Source of the DNA: Penelope pileata
Taxonomy: Eukaryota > Chordata > Aves > Galliformes > Cracidae
DNA: 64,000 nt
Direction: 5' to 3'
Assembly (NCBI GenBank): GCA_013396635.1
Contig: WBMW01004121.1
Span: 93,401 to 157,400, forward strand
The notes beneath the pieces are model-generated. The model saw only the letters and a program-made list of their open reading frames with translations, was not told the origin of the DNA and did not search any database. Shown one piece after another: positions 52,667-64,000 of this stretch (position 1 is its first letter; each line of letters starts with the position of its first letter). Position numbers and translations under genes: made by a program.

Positions 52667-55600
52667 TGTCTTTGCCTGTTGCCTATGCCTGACTGCCTAC
52701 AATGCCATATGACTGTGGCTCACTACAAAGTCAGACAAGAAATAGTTGAGTGTGAAGCGAAGCTAACAAGACCTGCCTGCCTCCCTGTGCACTGCTGGCT
52801 GAGTCTGCTGAAGCGTGGTCTGCGAACAAAGCGTTTCCCATGGCAGAAGCATTCCCATTATCCCATCAGAGCTCCACTTGTGCAATGGCCTGACTCATGC
52901 TGCAACTTTTGGCTCCTTGGCACTGCAGAGAGAATCTCTCTCCCCTGCCTGTTTGGCATCCAGCAGCCTGGGGTTGCTTCTTACCTCTGAAGCCTCCTCC
53001 TGCTTGTGCCTTGCCAGACACGGAGGAAAGGTGCTGCTACATGTGGTGGGAGGTGACACTGTTCCCCATAGAGTCACCTCTGGAGAGCAAAAAGGCGCAG
53101 GGAAACCATCTCTTCATAACCCCTTGAATATTGCAGCTGGGACAACTCATGTCTCTACAGTTCCCTTTGCCCAGCCTCTGGTCTGCATGCAGTCAGGGAG
53201 CCTGGCTGTGCTCTCAGCTACTGAGGAGCCATCTCTCTGGGGTTGCACTTCCCTACCCCCAGACACCAGAAACCCAGGATCCACGTGCCAGGCTAGATCC
53301 TGGCTAAGCAAGCAGGGCAGGAGATCATGGCCATGTTCAGCCAAACATCCTGACCAACACACGCATTCATGGAGATGAGGCAGCTCTCAGGTCAAGCCAG
53401 CAAGGCAAGCTGAGCTGGAGAGCAGCACTGCCACAGCCTAGTTCCAGCAGGGACTGAAGTGGGGCTACAGGGAGCAGGGGCAGGGGTGCTGGCCCCAGGT
53501 GGGGCTGGTTGGGGCCATTAAGGCTAATTACTGCCCTCAGTATGTGAGCCTCTCCATATACCGGATACCAGCACCATCTCCCTAGGCAATAGGGGGGGGA
53601 AAAAAAAAAAAGAGGATTTCCAATTCAGAATAAAAGCCCTGCTTTTCATGCAGTGTGTGTAGGGGCATGTGGAGCTGTCTCCATGCAGCCCCTGAAGCCT
53701 GTACATTGAGGGGGAACCCTGGTGCCTGGGCTCCTCCTGGGACATCCCTCCTTGGGGCTGCAGCACTGGGTCTGCTCCCTGCTTTTGGGGACAACTCTTC
53801 TTTCACTGTGGGGGTTTGCATAAGAGCTGTGTGTACTCCTTGGGCATAGTCGTACCCACAACATAAATTTTAAACGCGCAGAAAAATGTGTCAGCACCAG
53901 CAGGGTAAAACTGTTTATTTAAATATCCTTACGTGTGTTTGCGTTGTCAAGGAAAAAGGTATGCCTGTGAGAAGCTCGTGAATGGCTCTTTTTTTTAGCG
54001 TTTTCAAAGTATAACTAAATTTGGCAATATCAGCTAAACAAATTCCCCAGTACGCTCTCCCAGCTATCACAGATATACTGGGATCTGGGGTATGGTGTGT
54101 ATGACTTAGCAACATACCTAGCAACCATAACAAATAAAAATGTCACGGTTCAGCTCTTCATTAAGGCCTGTAACAGGATTAATAAGTGTTGTGGAATGCG
54201 TGCTTGGGCTTTTGCTGTAGCGAGGACTCAAGCGGTGGCATAAATCTGTGGGATGGGAGGGGACGGCGCGGCGTTAATGTGTGCACTGAGCACCAGGCTG
54301 GCGCTCTTGGAGGTGCTGGCTTGGCATGGCTGGAACAAAACCCAGATTTTAGCCTACAGTTTAAAATAACCCCGTCAATATTTTCTTCTGCATTTAGCAA
54401 GAGAATTGTCACTCTCTTGCGTGCGGGGATCTCTCTTATTAGGCTGAGGTCTGTTTGGTGCTTGTGTGTGATGATATCTTCGGGGTTCGGCCATTTATTG
54501 TGTTGCTCAGATTTGCGTCAAGATCCTTTTCCTGGGCTGTCTGACATTGGGATGTCCTGTGTGGCCACACAGACACTTGGGTGAGAGGGAGGGGTGCCTG
54601 TGGTGGCTCTCCAGCACCCCATTCTCAGATGCCCAAAGAGAATAATACTTTCAGTCCCTCCTCGCTGGGATACACCAACCATGCCTACTGCAGCTGTTGG
54701 GAAGTCAGGATGGTCCACAGCTGCGTGCACGCCCCACGTGCTCTGGATTTCCACAGGCTGCCAAGTGGGAAGCAGTTGCAACAAGGTGCTGTTTCCTCCT
54801 TCATCCAACAGCCCTTGGGATGGGCTTGGATGTGCATGGGCAGGCAGCGCAGGCTCCAGGTTGTTCTTCTGGCTCTGCTGTGGGCCAGGTAGGAGAGTTG
54901 CTTAGGAAGATCAGTGTTCACAAGCAGCTGGTTGTCTCCTCAGGCCCTCAAGTAGCTGCAGACCATGGCAAGGTGACTCCAGAGAGAGCTTTCAGGGAGA
55001 AATCCCCGCTCCGCTGCCAGCACATCCCTCAGGAGCTGAATTCTCATCTGAATTGGGAGGCCAAGAGAAGACAGAGCAACTTCAGGAAGCTTTGGGAGAA
55101 AACCTGGAGAGAATCCTCTCTGAGACAGCACTGCAAAAAAGGTCCCCTTCTGTTAAACACTGCTATCATTCCCTCCCTAAAAATGGAAAAAGATCAGTGC
55201 AGGTCACTTGGTAGAGCATTCAAGAGGTCCAGGGCCATAGCCAAGGTTAAGCCTTGATGGTTTCTTTTGGAAAAAAAAAAAATCTTTTTGGTTCCTCTTT
55301 CCTTTTATGCACATTATTGGTCTGGTAGATATTCCAGGAATCTGTCTATGTATTTAGATTTGGGGATTACTGCCCTTCCTGAGGAGGAGAGGGACAGTGG
55401 CCCTTCTGGGGGAGGGACGGTGGCTTTGGGGCTCTGAGGGCATGCAGAGCACATCTGGAGGCAGCTGCACGAGGACTGCTTGCCTTCAGCGCTGGAAGGG
55501 GAGCAGGGGCAAACCTAGCTATTTCTTGGGCTCCAAAATGTTATTATCCCAATGAGAAGTTGTATTTACCAGGGCCAGAAGAGCTTCACGTTGCACATTC

Positions 55601-56690
55601 CAGGCTGCAAGATGTTGCAGTCACTGCTCTGGGAGAGGGAAAAATCTCCTTTAGTCAGCTCAAATGCTGGCCAGAGGTTTCCAGCCCAGTCCAGGCACAG
55701 CAGAGCCAACCTTAAACATCTCTGGGGCTGAAAGAGAGATCTGCATCCAGCTAAGGCTGCAGGACATCTGAGCTTCCCAGTGCCAATCCTTGCCCTTGGG
55801 GCAGGCCAGAAATGCCTGGAAGGATGGGCACCACTTTGCAGGCAGATCCAAGATGCTCCTGTGGGTCCATGTGCCAGTCCCCAGTGTCTCAGCACATCTT
55901 GGAGAGAGGAAACCTGTTCACCCTGGCTTTGGGAACTGGGAAAATGCTGTCAGTGAAGGATTATGCTGCAAAGAAAGCTTCCGATGCAAAGGTCCAAACA
56001 CCCATCTCCAGCCTCATCAGCCAGCTAAAGCATCAGATGGAAACTATTCGGAAAGTCATCTTCTCCTGCTTCGCAGCCGCGGTGCATTTCATCCATCCCG
56101 CCCGGCTGTGGGCAGGATTTGGGCTCTGCTGTAGAGGCAGAAGCCCTGTGCAGAAATCCAGCGGATGGCTGATGTTTCCTTCAGCCCCCAGACTGCGCCG
56201 TTCTCAGTGCTGCACTCCCTTTTCAAGGGATGGATCCCCCTGGTTCACTTGGGGTAGGTGCCTTGTGCTGGGCCATCGGGGAGAGGGGAAGGAAGAGACC
56301 AGATCTCTGCACAGAGAATGCTCTTTGCTCCTTGTTTGCCTCAAGACAGTTTCTTCACACAATATTTGTGCTTTTCAATCTCTTTCCCTTTGGCAGATGG
56401 ACAGCCTCATTCTCCCAGGAGCAGGATTTCTTTAAGTTTGGTCCAAGTTCCCAAGAAGAGAAAGCTGCTTTCTGAAGGGCTACCGGGTGTCCTTGCAGAG
56501 CCCTGCTCTGCCCCATTTCCCTTCCTCCTGCATGGCCCTAAAGCTTTCCAACCCAAATCTTGGGGCACTTTGACCAGGCAGCTCCCCAGCAGCTCCCTGT
56601 GCCTGTCCCCACCCCCCCTCGCAGGCACATCCCCACACCTCCTGCCTCTCCTCCCCAGCCCTCCCCAGCAGCATTAAGCTGAAAAACAAA

Positions 56691-56710
56691 AATAACCTGG
56701 GCAGGTTATT
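56691..56710. repeat. 8-bp inverted repeat with GGGC loop
   Basis: AATAACCT and AGGTTATT flank the tetranucleotide GGGC. It lies about 110 bp past the candidate FBLN7 polyadenylation signal and could form a small hairpin in readthrough RNA. Confidence 0.6.
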
Positions 56711-56817
56711 GCCCCATAAACCCAGAACCCATCCCCAGATGGCTGTGGCTGAGCGTACCCCTCCCGCGTTTTGGGCACTTGATTCCGCTCTGCACCTCCT
56801 CAGAGGCTATATCATCC

Positions 56818-56823
56818 TTTAAT
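56818..56823 (-). terminator. FBLN7: Candidate FBLN7 polyadenylation signal (ATTAAA)
   Basis: The plus strand reads TTTAAT, giving ATTAAA on the minus strand about 1.1 kb after the FBLN7 stop. No nearer AATAAA was found, so this is the best guess for the 3' end. Confidence 0.4.
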
Positions 56824-57898
56824 TGTACTAAATGAGGAAACATGCATAATGGTTTTGTGGTTTACATGCACAAGCACTGCACTGGGGAGCAGAGGTGGGC
56901 ACACGGCGGTGCCGGCCCCAGGCACGTGTTGCAGCTGCAGGGCAGGAGCCAACCCCAAGCTGCAAGAGGACAAGGGGTGTTAGCAAATGAGATATTGACA
57001 CCCCGAGCTCTTGCAAGACAAGCACCGTGCTCAGCTGAAGAGCTGAAGCCATCACCCTCCCCACGGCACATCCACGCCAGGACTTCCCCACGGTCGTGGG
57101 TGGGTGCAGGTGCGTGATGCCATCCAGGAGGATTAAGGCGCCCATCGTCTGAGGCACGGCGCAGCCGTCAGTCCTTCCAGCCGTCCCTGGTCTCCAGCTC
57201 CTCCTGTGGGATGGCACCAAGTCCTCCCTGCATCCCCAGGGGCCTCAGGACAGCCGACCACAACCCAAGCAACAACCTCACTTGTAGACAGTTCCATCCC
57301 AAACTTGCTGCTTTGGAAATGGGCTGGGAAGAGCTCTGGGCCTCTCAGCATGCTCCAAGCGGTGCCGTGTGTTGTGCCCCGTGGCCTCAGGGCTCGCAGG
57401 GCACAGCCACCACCACCCTGAGCAGCACCAGGAGCTGGAGCTCTGCCCGGGGAGTCCTGGACAGAGTCTTGGCGTTCAGAAGGGAGCAAGCCCAGCCCAG
57501 TGCAGAGCTGACAGCATCAGCTTAGCTTCTTTCCTATAAAAAAGGAATCAAAAAAGAAGTAAGCACCTTGGTTTCTACCCGCTGCTTTGCATTGTGGAGG
57601 TGCAGAGGTTATAGGATGTCCTCCTGGAGCCGCCGGTGAAGACAACGCCCAGCTCTCGCAGCCGGCAGGCAGGTCACACAGTTTGTTGCACCTCACGTGC
57701 TGCTCTTCCCATGGAGGTGAGCGTAAAAGCTGCCTGGAGACTCAGGCAAAATGACCACAGTGCAGAGGGGGGACAGCTGGCTGCAGGGCTCCAGTGCGTG
57801 CCAGCGCCCGGAGCGCTTTCAGCTGGAGGGTGCTGAGAAGGGGACCGTGGCCATGCACATGAGAGCATCCAAGCCCTGCAGCCACCCCCCGACCTCCC

Positions 57899-60800
57899 CT
57901 AAAACTCATAGGCAGAGACAAAGAGCGTGATTTTGGAGAGGTGCTTGGCCTGGAAGGTGCGGTCCAGGTACTCGGACATGTCCACGTCCACCTGGATGGT
58001 CTGGGGGCCCTTCAGGCTCTGCACCAGGATGAGCTCCCCAGTCTGCCGGTCCGATCGCTGCATCACAAAGTGGCCCCGGTTGTTGCCTCCCACGATGCCA
58101 AAGCGGAGGCTGTCGGGTCCTGGCCGGCCGGGTGCTGATGCCGTGGCCATGCGGAAGAGCGGGGTCGGGGTCAGCAGGTTGGAGGGCAGGGGCAGGTAGT
58201 GGAAGGAGATGGTTTTGGGTGCCTGGTGGCACGACCTGCTGTCCATCGGGCAGGGGTTGCGCTCGCATTGGCTGCAAAGGGAAAGGAGGAGGAGGCTTGG
58301 GAGGGTCCCTGAGGGACCCCCCTGCAAGGAGGGATGTGGGGGGCCCTGCGCACAGAGCGGGGCCAGATCTCACGTGCCACACTCACAAAGGTGATGTTTT
58401 CACGTAGGTGACATTGCCGCCGGGCTGGGGACACTCGGGGCTGACGCACTGGAAGCCCCCTCCCGTGTTGATGCACATCGTCCCCCGCGTGCAGTTGTCC
58501 TGCGACAGGGCGCACTCATCGATGTCTGCAAGACAGGCAGGTGTCAGAGACCTGAACACCCTCGTGTCCAGGTGCGTCTTGGCAGAAAGTCGGAGAAACG
58601 GAGCAAACCTCAAGGAGGAACAAGAAAAGCAAGGTAGCTTCCCGCTCGTGTCCCTCCGCGGCCATGCACTGGCCTCTTTCAGGACGAGGATGCAAACCCA
58701 GATGCAACCAAAATACCCAGGGCTTGCTGAGAGCACTACAGACACCCCAAATCTCACTCCTGCGCTCTCGCTCCTGTTCCTGCCCAGGGCCAGCAGGGGT
58801 GGGGCAGCGGGAGGGGCTTGTTTTCCTGGCTCTCTGCTGGGCTCGCTGAACGCGTTGGCACACCAAGGAAGGGAAGGGTGGCTTACCCAGCAGTGAGATC
58901 AAGAGCTTTTATTGCAAGCAAGGAGGAGGAAAGAAGGCAATCGTGAGGTTGGAAAAAGCAGGCAGGTGCTGCCTTACCTTCGCAGCTCTTGCCGTCACCC
59001 TGCAGGCTGTACCCGCTGGGGCAGGTGCAGCGGTAGGAGCCGGGCAGGTTGACGCAGGCGTGGGCACACAGCCGCGGGGCCCCCTCCGCCTGGTACAGCT
59101 CGCACTCGTTCACGTCTGCGGGGAGACAAGCAGAGCTGCCCACCCGCAGCCCCTCACCCTCACCCCTTGCCCCTCGCCCCTTGCCCCTTACCCCGGCAGA
59201 GGCTGGCGCTGGCCGTGCCGCTCATGTGGAAGCCGGGCTCGCAGCGGCACTGCTGGGCGCGCTCCACCTGGGCGCAGCGGGGCTTGCGGCTGAAGGCAGG
59301 GTCGGCTGTCGAGCTCCACACTGGGGGCTCTGAGGGCAGCGGGGGTGAGGTGAGGCCGGGGCACTGCACCCACCCCCGTGTAGCCCTGCGTTTTGGGGCA
59401 GGCGTCACCCACCCGTCTGTGTGCGGTGCTGGCAGGCGGCCCCGCTCCACGGCGACGGGCAGAGGCAGTGGTGCTGGCTCGGCCCCTCCACGCAGGTGCC
59501 ACCGTTCTGGCAGGGGTTGCTGGAGCACGCGCTGTGCTCTGCAAAAAGCCACGTTCCATGCTACATGTTTCTAAGCAGCATCATAACCCAATATGCCACC
59601 AAACCCCGAGAACCCCTCTTGTTCCTGTCAGCCAGGATTGCATTGCGCTTGTGATCCAGGGCTGGAGCTGCTGCCATGGACCCAAACGCACAAAGGGGAA
59701 CGAGAAGGGCTGAAGGTGGTGATGTCGCTTCACTCTGCCTTGCCATTTTGGAAAAGGTAAGCAAAACCAAACCAAGCCACTCTTCCCCGCACTAACCCAC
59801 TGCCCCCACCCCAGGCAGCGCTCCCGCATCCAGCCCCGCCGGGAAGGGAGGGAGGCGGCCCTGGTACCTGTGCAGCGCGGCTCCTGCCCGCTCCAGCTGC
59901 CATCAGCCTGGCACGTCCGCGTGCTGGAGCCCTGCAGCTCGAAGCCAGGCTCGCAGGCAAAGTGCACCTCGTGCTCCACCAGGAACTTGGTGCCGAACAC
60001 CCGCCCACCGGCTGGGGCTTGTGGGGCCGGGCAGGACACTGCGAGAGAACAAGTTGGGAGGAAGCGTTCTGCCCGAGGGCAGGGTGGGGTCTCTGGCACT
60101 CACCAGGGGCCGGCTCCAGGGCCGCCTTGGCCAGGGTGGTGTGCAGGGTGCTGAGCCGGCTCCTCATCAGGCGCAGGCCCTCAGCGAAGCGCGTCTCCTG
60201 CCCCTTCAGCAGCTGCTGCATCTGCCGCACGGCCGCCAGGAGCTGCTGCCTGCCCGGGCAGCCCTGCGGGCAGCACAGGCCCTCAGCACCCACCCGGCTC
60301 CTCCGCATCCCAGCGTTTGCCCCCGTTGACCAAACACGGGGGTTTTGAACCCAAACCTCATGCAGGAAATCCCTATCTCTGGCGTGGCCTCCTCTATCCT
60401 ACGTGCAATGCATTGCTGCGATGGCTTCGTTAGCCCCGGGAGAGATGCCACAGCTCGTCCTGCTGGAGCTAGAGCTGTGTCCCACTTCCATATTACAAAA
60501 TAATAGGAAAACAGATGTCTTGTGAGTTCTTCTGGGGCCAGAAACACTTGTGGGACTTCTGCCTGCAAGCTAATGGTTACCAAGGGACTGACTCATGCAG
60601 GCGACGGGCATCTTTATTATAGGTTTCCTGAGGAATAAACTGAAAAACGAAGGGAAGGAGCGAGAGCTGAGCGAAGCGGAGTCAATTTTAGAGCCTGGAG
60701 ATTTGCAGAGCACACAGAGCGGGGGATGAACAGTCCCCATAGGGAGCGCACAGCCCCACGTCGTGCCCTGATGTGATGGGGAAAGGAGATGGGTCTGAGG

Positions 60801-61700
60801 CTGGGGCGAGCAAGTGGAGCTGCAGGGCAGGGGTTTATCCGCTTTGCAAAGAGCTCCCGAGGATTTGCAAAAGCAAAAGAAAAGCCAGCCCCGAGCAGCG
60901 GGCTTGGAGCGCTCGGCACCATCCCAGCACCATCCCAGCCCCTGCTCGTGGCTGCTCTGGGGTCGCCAGGGGATGAGCCGAGCCCTGCCTGCGGCTCTGG
61001 GATGCACAGCACAGGAAGAGGGAGGAAAAAGCAAATAGATGCCTGGCATGCAGCGCACTTCAATAAACAGCTCTTTGTTAGCGCTGATTTTAACTTCAAG
61101 AGCCAGCAGAGCTCCCTGCGGGATGTGGAGCCGTAACAAAGCCCCACTCTCCCATAAAAACAGTCGTGATTTTTGCTCCGGGTCTACTTGGTCATGGTTT
61201 CAGGTGCAGGGAAAAATAAAATAAAGTAAAAACAACCAACAGCAGCAAGCCAACACACGAGCCCGGTCCCAGCCTCGCTTTGCACTAGCAGCCGCCCTGC
61301 TCACGCCTCCCTCCCACAGCGCTGGGTGCCGAGAGGGGAGCGGAGCTGCGGGACGCGCTCCCCGCTGGGCTCACCTGCTGGGGTGCGGAATGGGAGCTGC
61401 GCAGAGCTGGGAGGGAGGACTGCAAGAGCCGAGGGGGCACACGGTGCGCTTAGCCTGCTCTAAGCCTCCTCCTCTGGGGGAAAGGAAGAAAAGCCGAGAC
61501 CCCGCAGCAGGCATCCCCGAGACCCCGCGGCACCCAGCCCTGGGGAGGCAGAGGGACGAAGGGACGCGCGTGCGGACACCCCCAGCCCAACGCGAGGACG
61601 AGGACGAGCTCACCTGGGCCGCCGGGGCCGCCGGCCGTGCCGCCAGGCAGAGCAGCAGCAGCGGCAGCAGGGGGAGGCTGCGGCGGAGCCCCGAAGCCAT
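57899..61700 (-). CDS. FBLN7: FBLN7, fibulin-7 (secreted matrix glycoprotein), complete
   Basis: Fibulin-7 is a secreted adhesion protein of the extracellular matrix, described mainly in teeth, cartilage and placenta. Exons in order: 61614-61700, 60104-60263, 59868-60038, 59413-59538, 59192-59329, 58978-59115, 58387-58525, 57899-58271. Phases join to 443 aa (human, as recalled, 439). Layout: signal peptide at residues 1-29 (MASGLRRSLPLLPLLLLCLA); a helical, coiled-coil-like segment, residues 30-83; a sushi/CCP domain, about 84-140, with four cysteines and WSGQEPRC; an EGF domain, about 141-182, containing NPCQNGGTCVEG; an EGF-like cysteine segment, about 182-228; two calcium-binding EGF domains starting DVNEC (about 229) and DIDEC (about 275); and the fibulin C-terminal module, about 321-443, with SEYLDRTFQAKHLSKITLFV. 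Domains match exons almost one to one, all internal boundaries being phase 1 or 2. The sushi-before-EGF order is diagnostic of fibulin-7. It lies between ZC3H6 and MERTK on the same strand, as in human 2q13. Confidence 0.97.
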
Positions 61701-61990
61701 GGTCCCGCGGCCGAGCTCTTGGCGGGAGGAGAGGCGGCGAGCTCCCTCCGCCCGGCACCTCTGCCTCCTGGCTGGGATGAGTTATCCCTCCCACGCCGGC
61801 CCCGCGCACCGCGGCCGGGGAAGCCGAGCCCTGGCGAGCGGCACAGTGGGTGCCGGGAGCTGCTGGTGTCCCGTGAAGCCGGGCAGGGGGAGAGGATGGC
61901 AGAGCGCTCCCTGGGGAGCACGGCTCGGGGCTCGCGTGGGGCAGCCAGCCCGTGCCCCCCTCCCCGTGCCCCCACTGAGGCCACCGTCAC
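61560..61990 (-). promoter_or_regulatory. FBLN7: GC-rich FBLN7 promoter region
   Basis: CpG-rich sequence surrounds the FBLN7 start codon and extends upstream (to higher coordinates). No TATA box is obvious. The transcription start is not placed. Confidence 0.45.
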
Positions 61991-62893
61991 CCCAAACGCT
62001 GCCTGGGGGTGGCTGCGTGCACCCCTCTGCCTGCTGCCTGCCCTTCGGTGAAGGATGCCTTCAGTTCATCACCCCATCAGCTCTTTCACCTTATTGTCTC
62101 GCTAGCTAACTGGATTTCGACAAACCTCCGTCGCTGCTCCCCGTCTTCAAGGAAGCCCACGTTATCAGCCCGTCCTATTCCCATGCACGGGGAATGTTTG
62201 TGGCTGAATCCACCCAGCACAATGCTTTCCTTTTGCAAAAAGGCTGCTCCTGGGGCACACACAGCCACTTATCCAGCACCATGTCCCTTCCCCAAGCCCG
62301 TGTCCCCCACTGTGCCCTCTTCCCCAGCCTATGGCCATGCATCGCGGGGTGCAGTGAGCACTGCGTGCCGTGCAGGGTCCCTGCACCATCTGCTGGGCAC
62401 AGCACAGCAATGAGAGCCGGGGCTGGGAACTGCAGGACTGGGATCAAGGCAGGGTTGGGAAGGGCTCCTGGGGCAGATTTTTGGGGAACGCTGCATTGGG
62501 GTGCTGTAAATCAGCCTGTTATGGAAAGAGCAGAAATCCCCCCAAAATAGAGGAAGAACGCAAGCCCCAGGACAGCTTGGACAAGCCAAGGGTGGCTCCA
62601 TCCCTCCTACTTCCCCCACCCAGCCTCCCATTTTTCCATCTTTGCAGCAGGAGCAATGCTTTCTTGGCACACGTACGGGCCGGGATGCTCGGTGACCGGT
62701 GTGGGGATGTGCTGGGGAGATGAACTGAAACCTGCTGTCTGGGAGAGGGGATTTCAGAGCTCCAGTTTGGGGTCTGCTTTGCGACTTTCAGCAGGGATGT
62801 CTCACAGTGTGCAACATCGTGTATCAGCCCTGATCATCCACAGTGCTGCCCTTTGAAAAAGCCACAGAAAAGGCTGAGAAAGGTAAAAAANTA

Positions 62894-62931
<38 letters not shown>
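62894..62931. repeat. Poly-A homopolymer
   Basis: About 35 consecutive A bases preceded by 'naaaatt'. It could be a retroposon tail, but no element body is recognised on its left. Confidence 0.9.
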
Positions 62932-62934
<3 letters not shown>

Positions 62935-63067
62935 AAACTCACCTCTTTTGGCATCTTTTGGTGCCAGCACAGCCTGCAGTGCAGGAAGGCAACCTCCACC
63001 TCTACCATTGCTGTTACCCCCAGAGGGACAGGGGCTGCTCCTGTGAGCCAGGGTGAGTTATCATCAG

Positions 63068-63300
63068 ATTGCTGGGGTTGGAAGGGACCTTTAAAGGCCA
63101 TCTGGTCCAACTCCCCCCCNNNNNNNNNNNNNNNNNNNCCCCCCCAGCAATGAACAGGGACACCCACAGCTCCATCAGGGTGCTCAGAGCCCCATCCAGC
63201 CTGACCTTGAATCTCTCTGGGGATGGGGCATCCACCACCTCTCCACGCAACCTGTTCGGTGCTTCACCACCCTTAAGCAAAGGAGTTCAAGCACCCGAAG
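63068..63300 (-). mobile_element. CR1 LINE 3' fragment, reverse orientation, with gap
   Basis: The sequence 'ggggttggaagggacctttaaaggccatctgg' block, 'agagccccatccagcctgac' and 'ctccacgcaacctgttc' are typical of CR1 read backwards. A run of N (63120-63138) sits inside it between two poly-C tracts. Confidence 0.92.
63120..63138. other. Assembly gap (19 N) inside CR1
   Basis: N run flanked on both sides by C homopolymers, probably an unresolved poly-C. Confidence 0.95.
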
Positions 63301-63394
63301 CTTCCCAACAAATCAAGCATTTCATCACCTTGTGATCTCCACCCAGGAAGGGCCAGAGTCCCGTATGAAAATAATGCAAGAAGAAATAAGACTG

Positions 63395-63400
63395 TTTATT
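63395..63400 (-). terminator. MERTK: MERTK polyadenylation signal
   Basis: The plus strand reads TTTATT, giving AATAAA on the minus strand about 55 nt after the MERTK stop codon. A very short 3' UTR if used. Confidence 0.55.
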
Positions 63401-63452
63401 AAAATAAATTCTCTCTGTCCTGATTCACAGTCTGCTCTGTGCAGGCTCCCGT

Positions 63453-63918
63453 TCACAGCAGCACTTCGGAGTCCTCCAGGCAGCTGTCGGCACACGGCAG
63501 CTGGGGCACGAGCGAGCTGCTGACGGGCAAGGTGCTGGCCTCGGTCCACGCCGAGCCCTCGTGGGGCAGCAGCGGGACGTAAGCCTCCGCCGTGGGGCTG
63601 CCCAGGTGCTCCTCGCCCTCGAGGACGTACCTCGAGCCCCAGTGTTCGCTGTCGTGGATGTCCACTGCCACCTTTGCTTGGGAGCAGCAGGGCTCAGCAA
63701 TGTCCCCGGGCTCCAAGTCTGAGTCCCCTTGGGGGAACCCCGAATCCTGAGTGGAGTCCGGGCTCTCCTCTGGCAGGCTGGTGTTGATGTAGATGACGTC
63801 CCTGGAGCCCCTCAGGGCGGGCAGGCTTTCCAGCAGCTTCTCCAGATGAACTTTCAGCTGTGAGAATGTCGGTCGGTCGGCGGGGGCGGCCCTCCAGCAG
63901 GCGCACATGATCTCGTAC
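63453..63918 (-). CDS. MERTK: MERTK, receptor tyrosine kinase, last coding exon only
   Basis: MERTK is a TAM-family receptor kinase (Gas6/Protein S ligands) that drives clearance of apoptotic cells. This exon follows a TTCCCAG acceptor and opens (R)YEIMCACWRAAPADRPTF, the end of the kinase C-lobe with the conserved CW...RPTF motif, then the helix LEKLLESLPAL. DVIYINT carries the YxN tyrosine corresponding to the Grb2-docking site of mammalian MERTK. A Ser/Asp/Glu-rich tail ends in DSCLEDSEVLL and a stop at 63453-63455. The tail (LLESLP, SEVLL) and the FBLN7 neighbour favour MERTK over AXL or TYRO3. All earlier exons lie to the right of the window. Confidence 0.94.
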
Positions 63919-64000
63919 CTGGGAACGGGGAGAGGAGCACGGCTGTCATGGAGGAGGCTGCTGTGGGATGGACGTGGGCTAATTCCCTGCCTGGAGACTG

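Larger units (their letters stand above)
50441..56817. other. Gene-free interval between ZC3H6 and FBLN7
   Basis: About 6.4 kb without a recognisable exon, RNA gene or intact transposon on either strand. It holds a TAGA microsatellite (51442-51515), a CA microsatellite (52649-52666), an A run (53596-53611) and a short inverted repeat (56691-56710). ZC3H8, adjacent to ZC3H6 in human, was not found here. Confidence 0.55.
61991..63374. other. FBLN7-MERTK intergenic interval
   Basis: Only about 1.4 kb. It contains an A homopolymer (62894-62931), an N at 62891 and a gap-containing CR1 element. TMEM87B, which I recall between MERTK and FBLN7 in human, is not here. Confidence 0.6.

Noticed and set aside
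53582..53897. Overlapping short frames on the minus strand near 53.6-53.9 kb
   Set aside because: No family similarity, no splice framework, and partly driven by an A/G homopolymer.
63453..63918. AXL or TYRO3 as the kinase fragment
   Set aside because: The LLESLP helix, the tail ending SEVLL and the FBLN7/ZC3H6 neighbours fit MERTK only.

Overview
The window is vertebrate nuclear DNA, almost certainly from a bird. It has intron-split genes with GT-AG, GC-AG and AT-AC introns, CpG-island promoters, several 3' ends of CR1 retrotransposons carrying the avian-type terminal 'attctatga' motif, and two runs of N. No bacterial-type operons, CRISPR arrays, tRNA or rRNA genes were seen. The species cannot be fixed from the sequence alone.

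Layout, left to right. (1) 254-6724, minus: NAPB (beta-SNAP), ten of its exons; the 3' end lies beyond base 1. A CpG-rich start region is flanked by a curious TGCA-rich repeat array at about 6850-7195. (2) 9927-17460, plus: a seven-exon vinculin/alpha-catenin superfamily gene, predicted at 1453 aa, whose core is one uninterrupted 3252-nt exon. I know no accepted gene symbol for it. (3) 17906-19652, minus: exon-like segments with ARM/HEAT-like helices whose frames do not join cleanly, possibly a decayed gene, plus a CR1 element. (4) 22072-49738, minus: ZC3H6, all 12 coding exons (1187 aa). It has three CCCH zinc fingers and an AT-AC intron of the U12 class between fingers 2 and 3. Its CpG-island promoter holds a TCTCGCGAGA element, several ATGGCGGC-type motifs and a 27-nt gap. 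(5) About 50.4-57.9 kb: a gene-free interval with microsatellites. (6) 57899-61700, minus: FBLN7 (fibulin-7), complete, 8 exons, 443 aa. (7) 63453-63918, minus: the last coding exon of MERTK, with a very short 3' end and a CR1 element containing a gap just beyond it.

MERTK, FBLN7 and ZC3H6 are neighbours in human 2q13, while NAPB lies on human 20p11. The window therefore crosses a junction between two blocks that are separate in humans. TMEM87B and ZC3H8, which I recall as members of the human 2q13 block, are absent from the intervals where they would be expected. The genes are unrelated in function: SNARE disassembly, cytoskeletal adhesion, RNA binding, extracellular matrix and efferocytosis receptor signalling. 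They are not an operon-like system. Exon boundaries were set by hand from splice motifs, reading phase and recalled family sequence; no transcript data or alignment was available.
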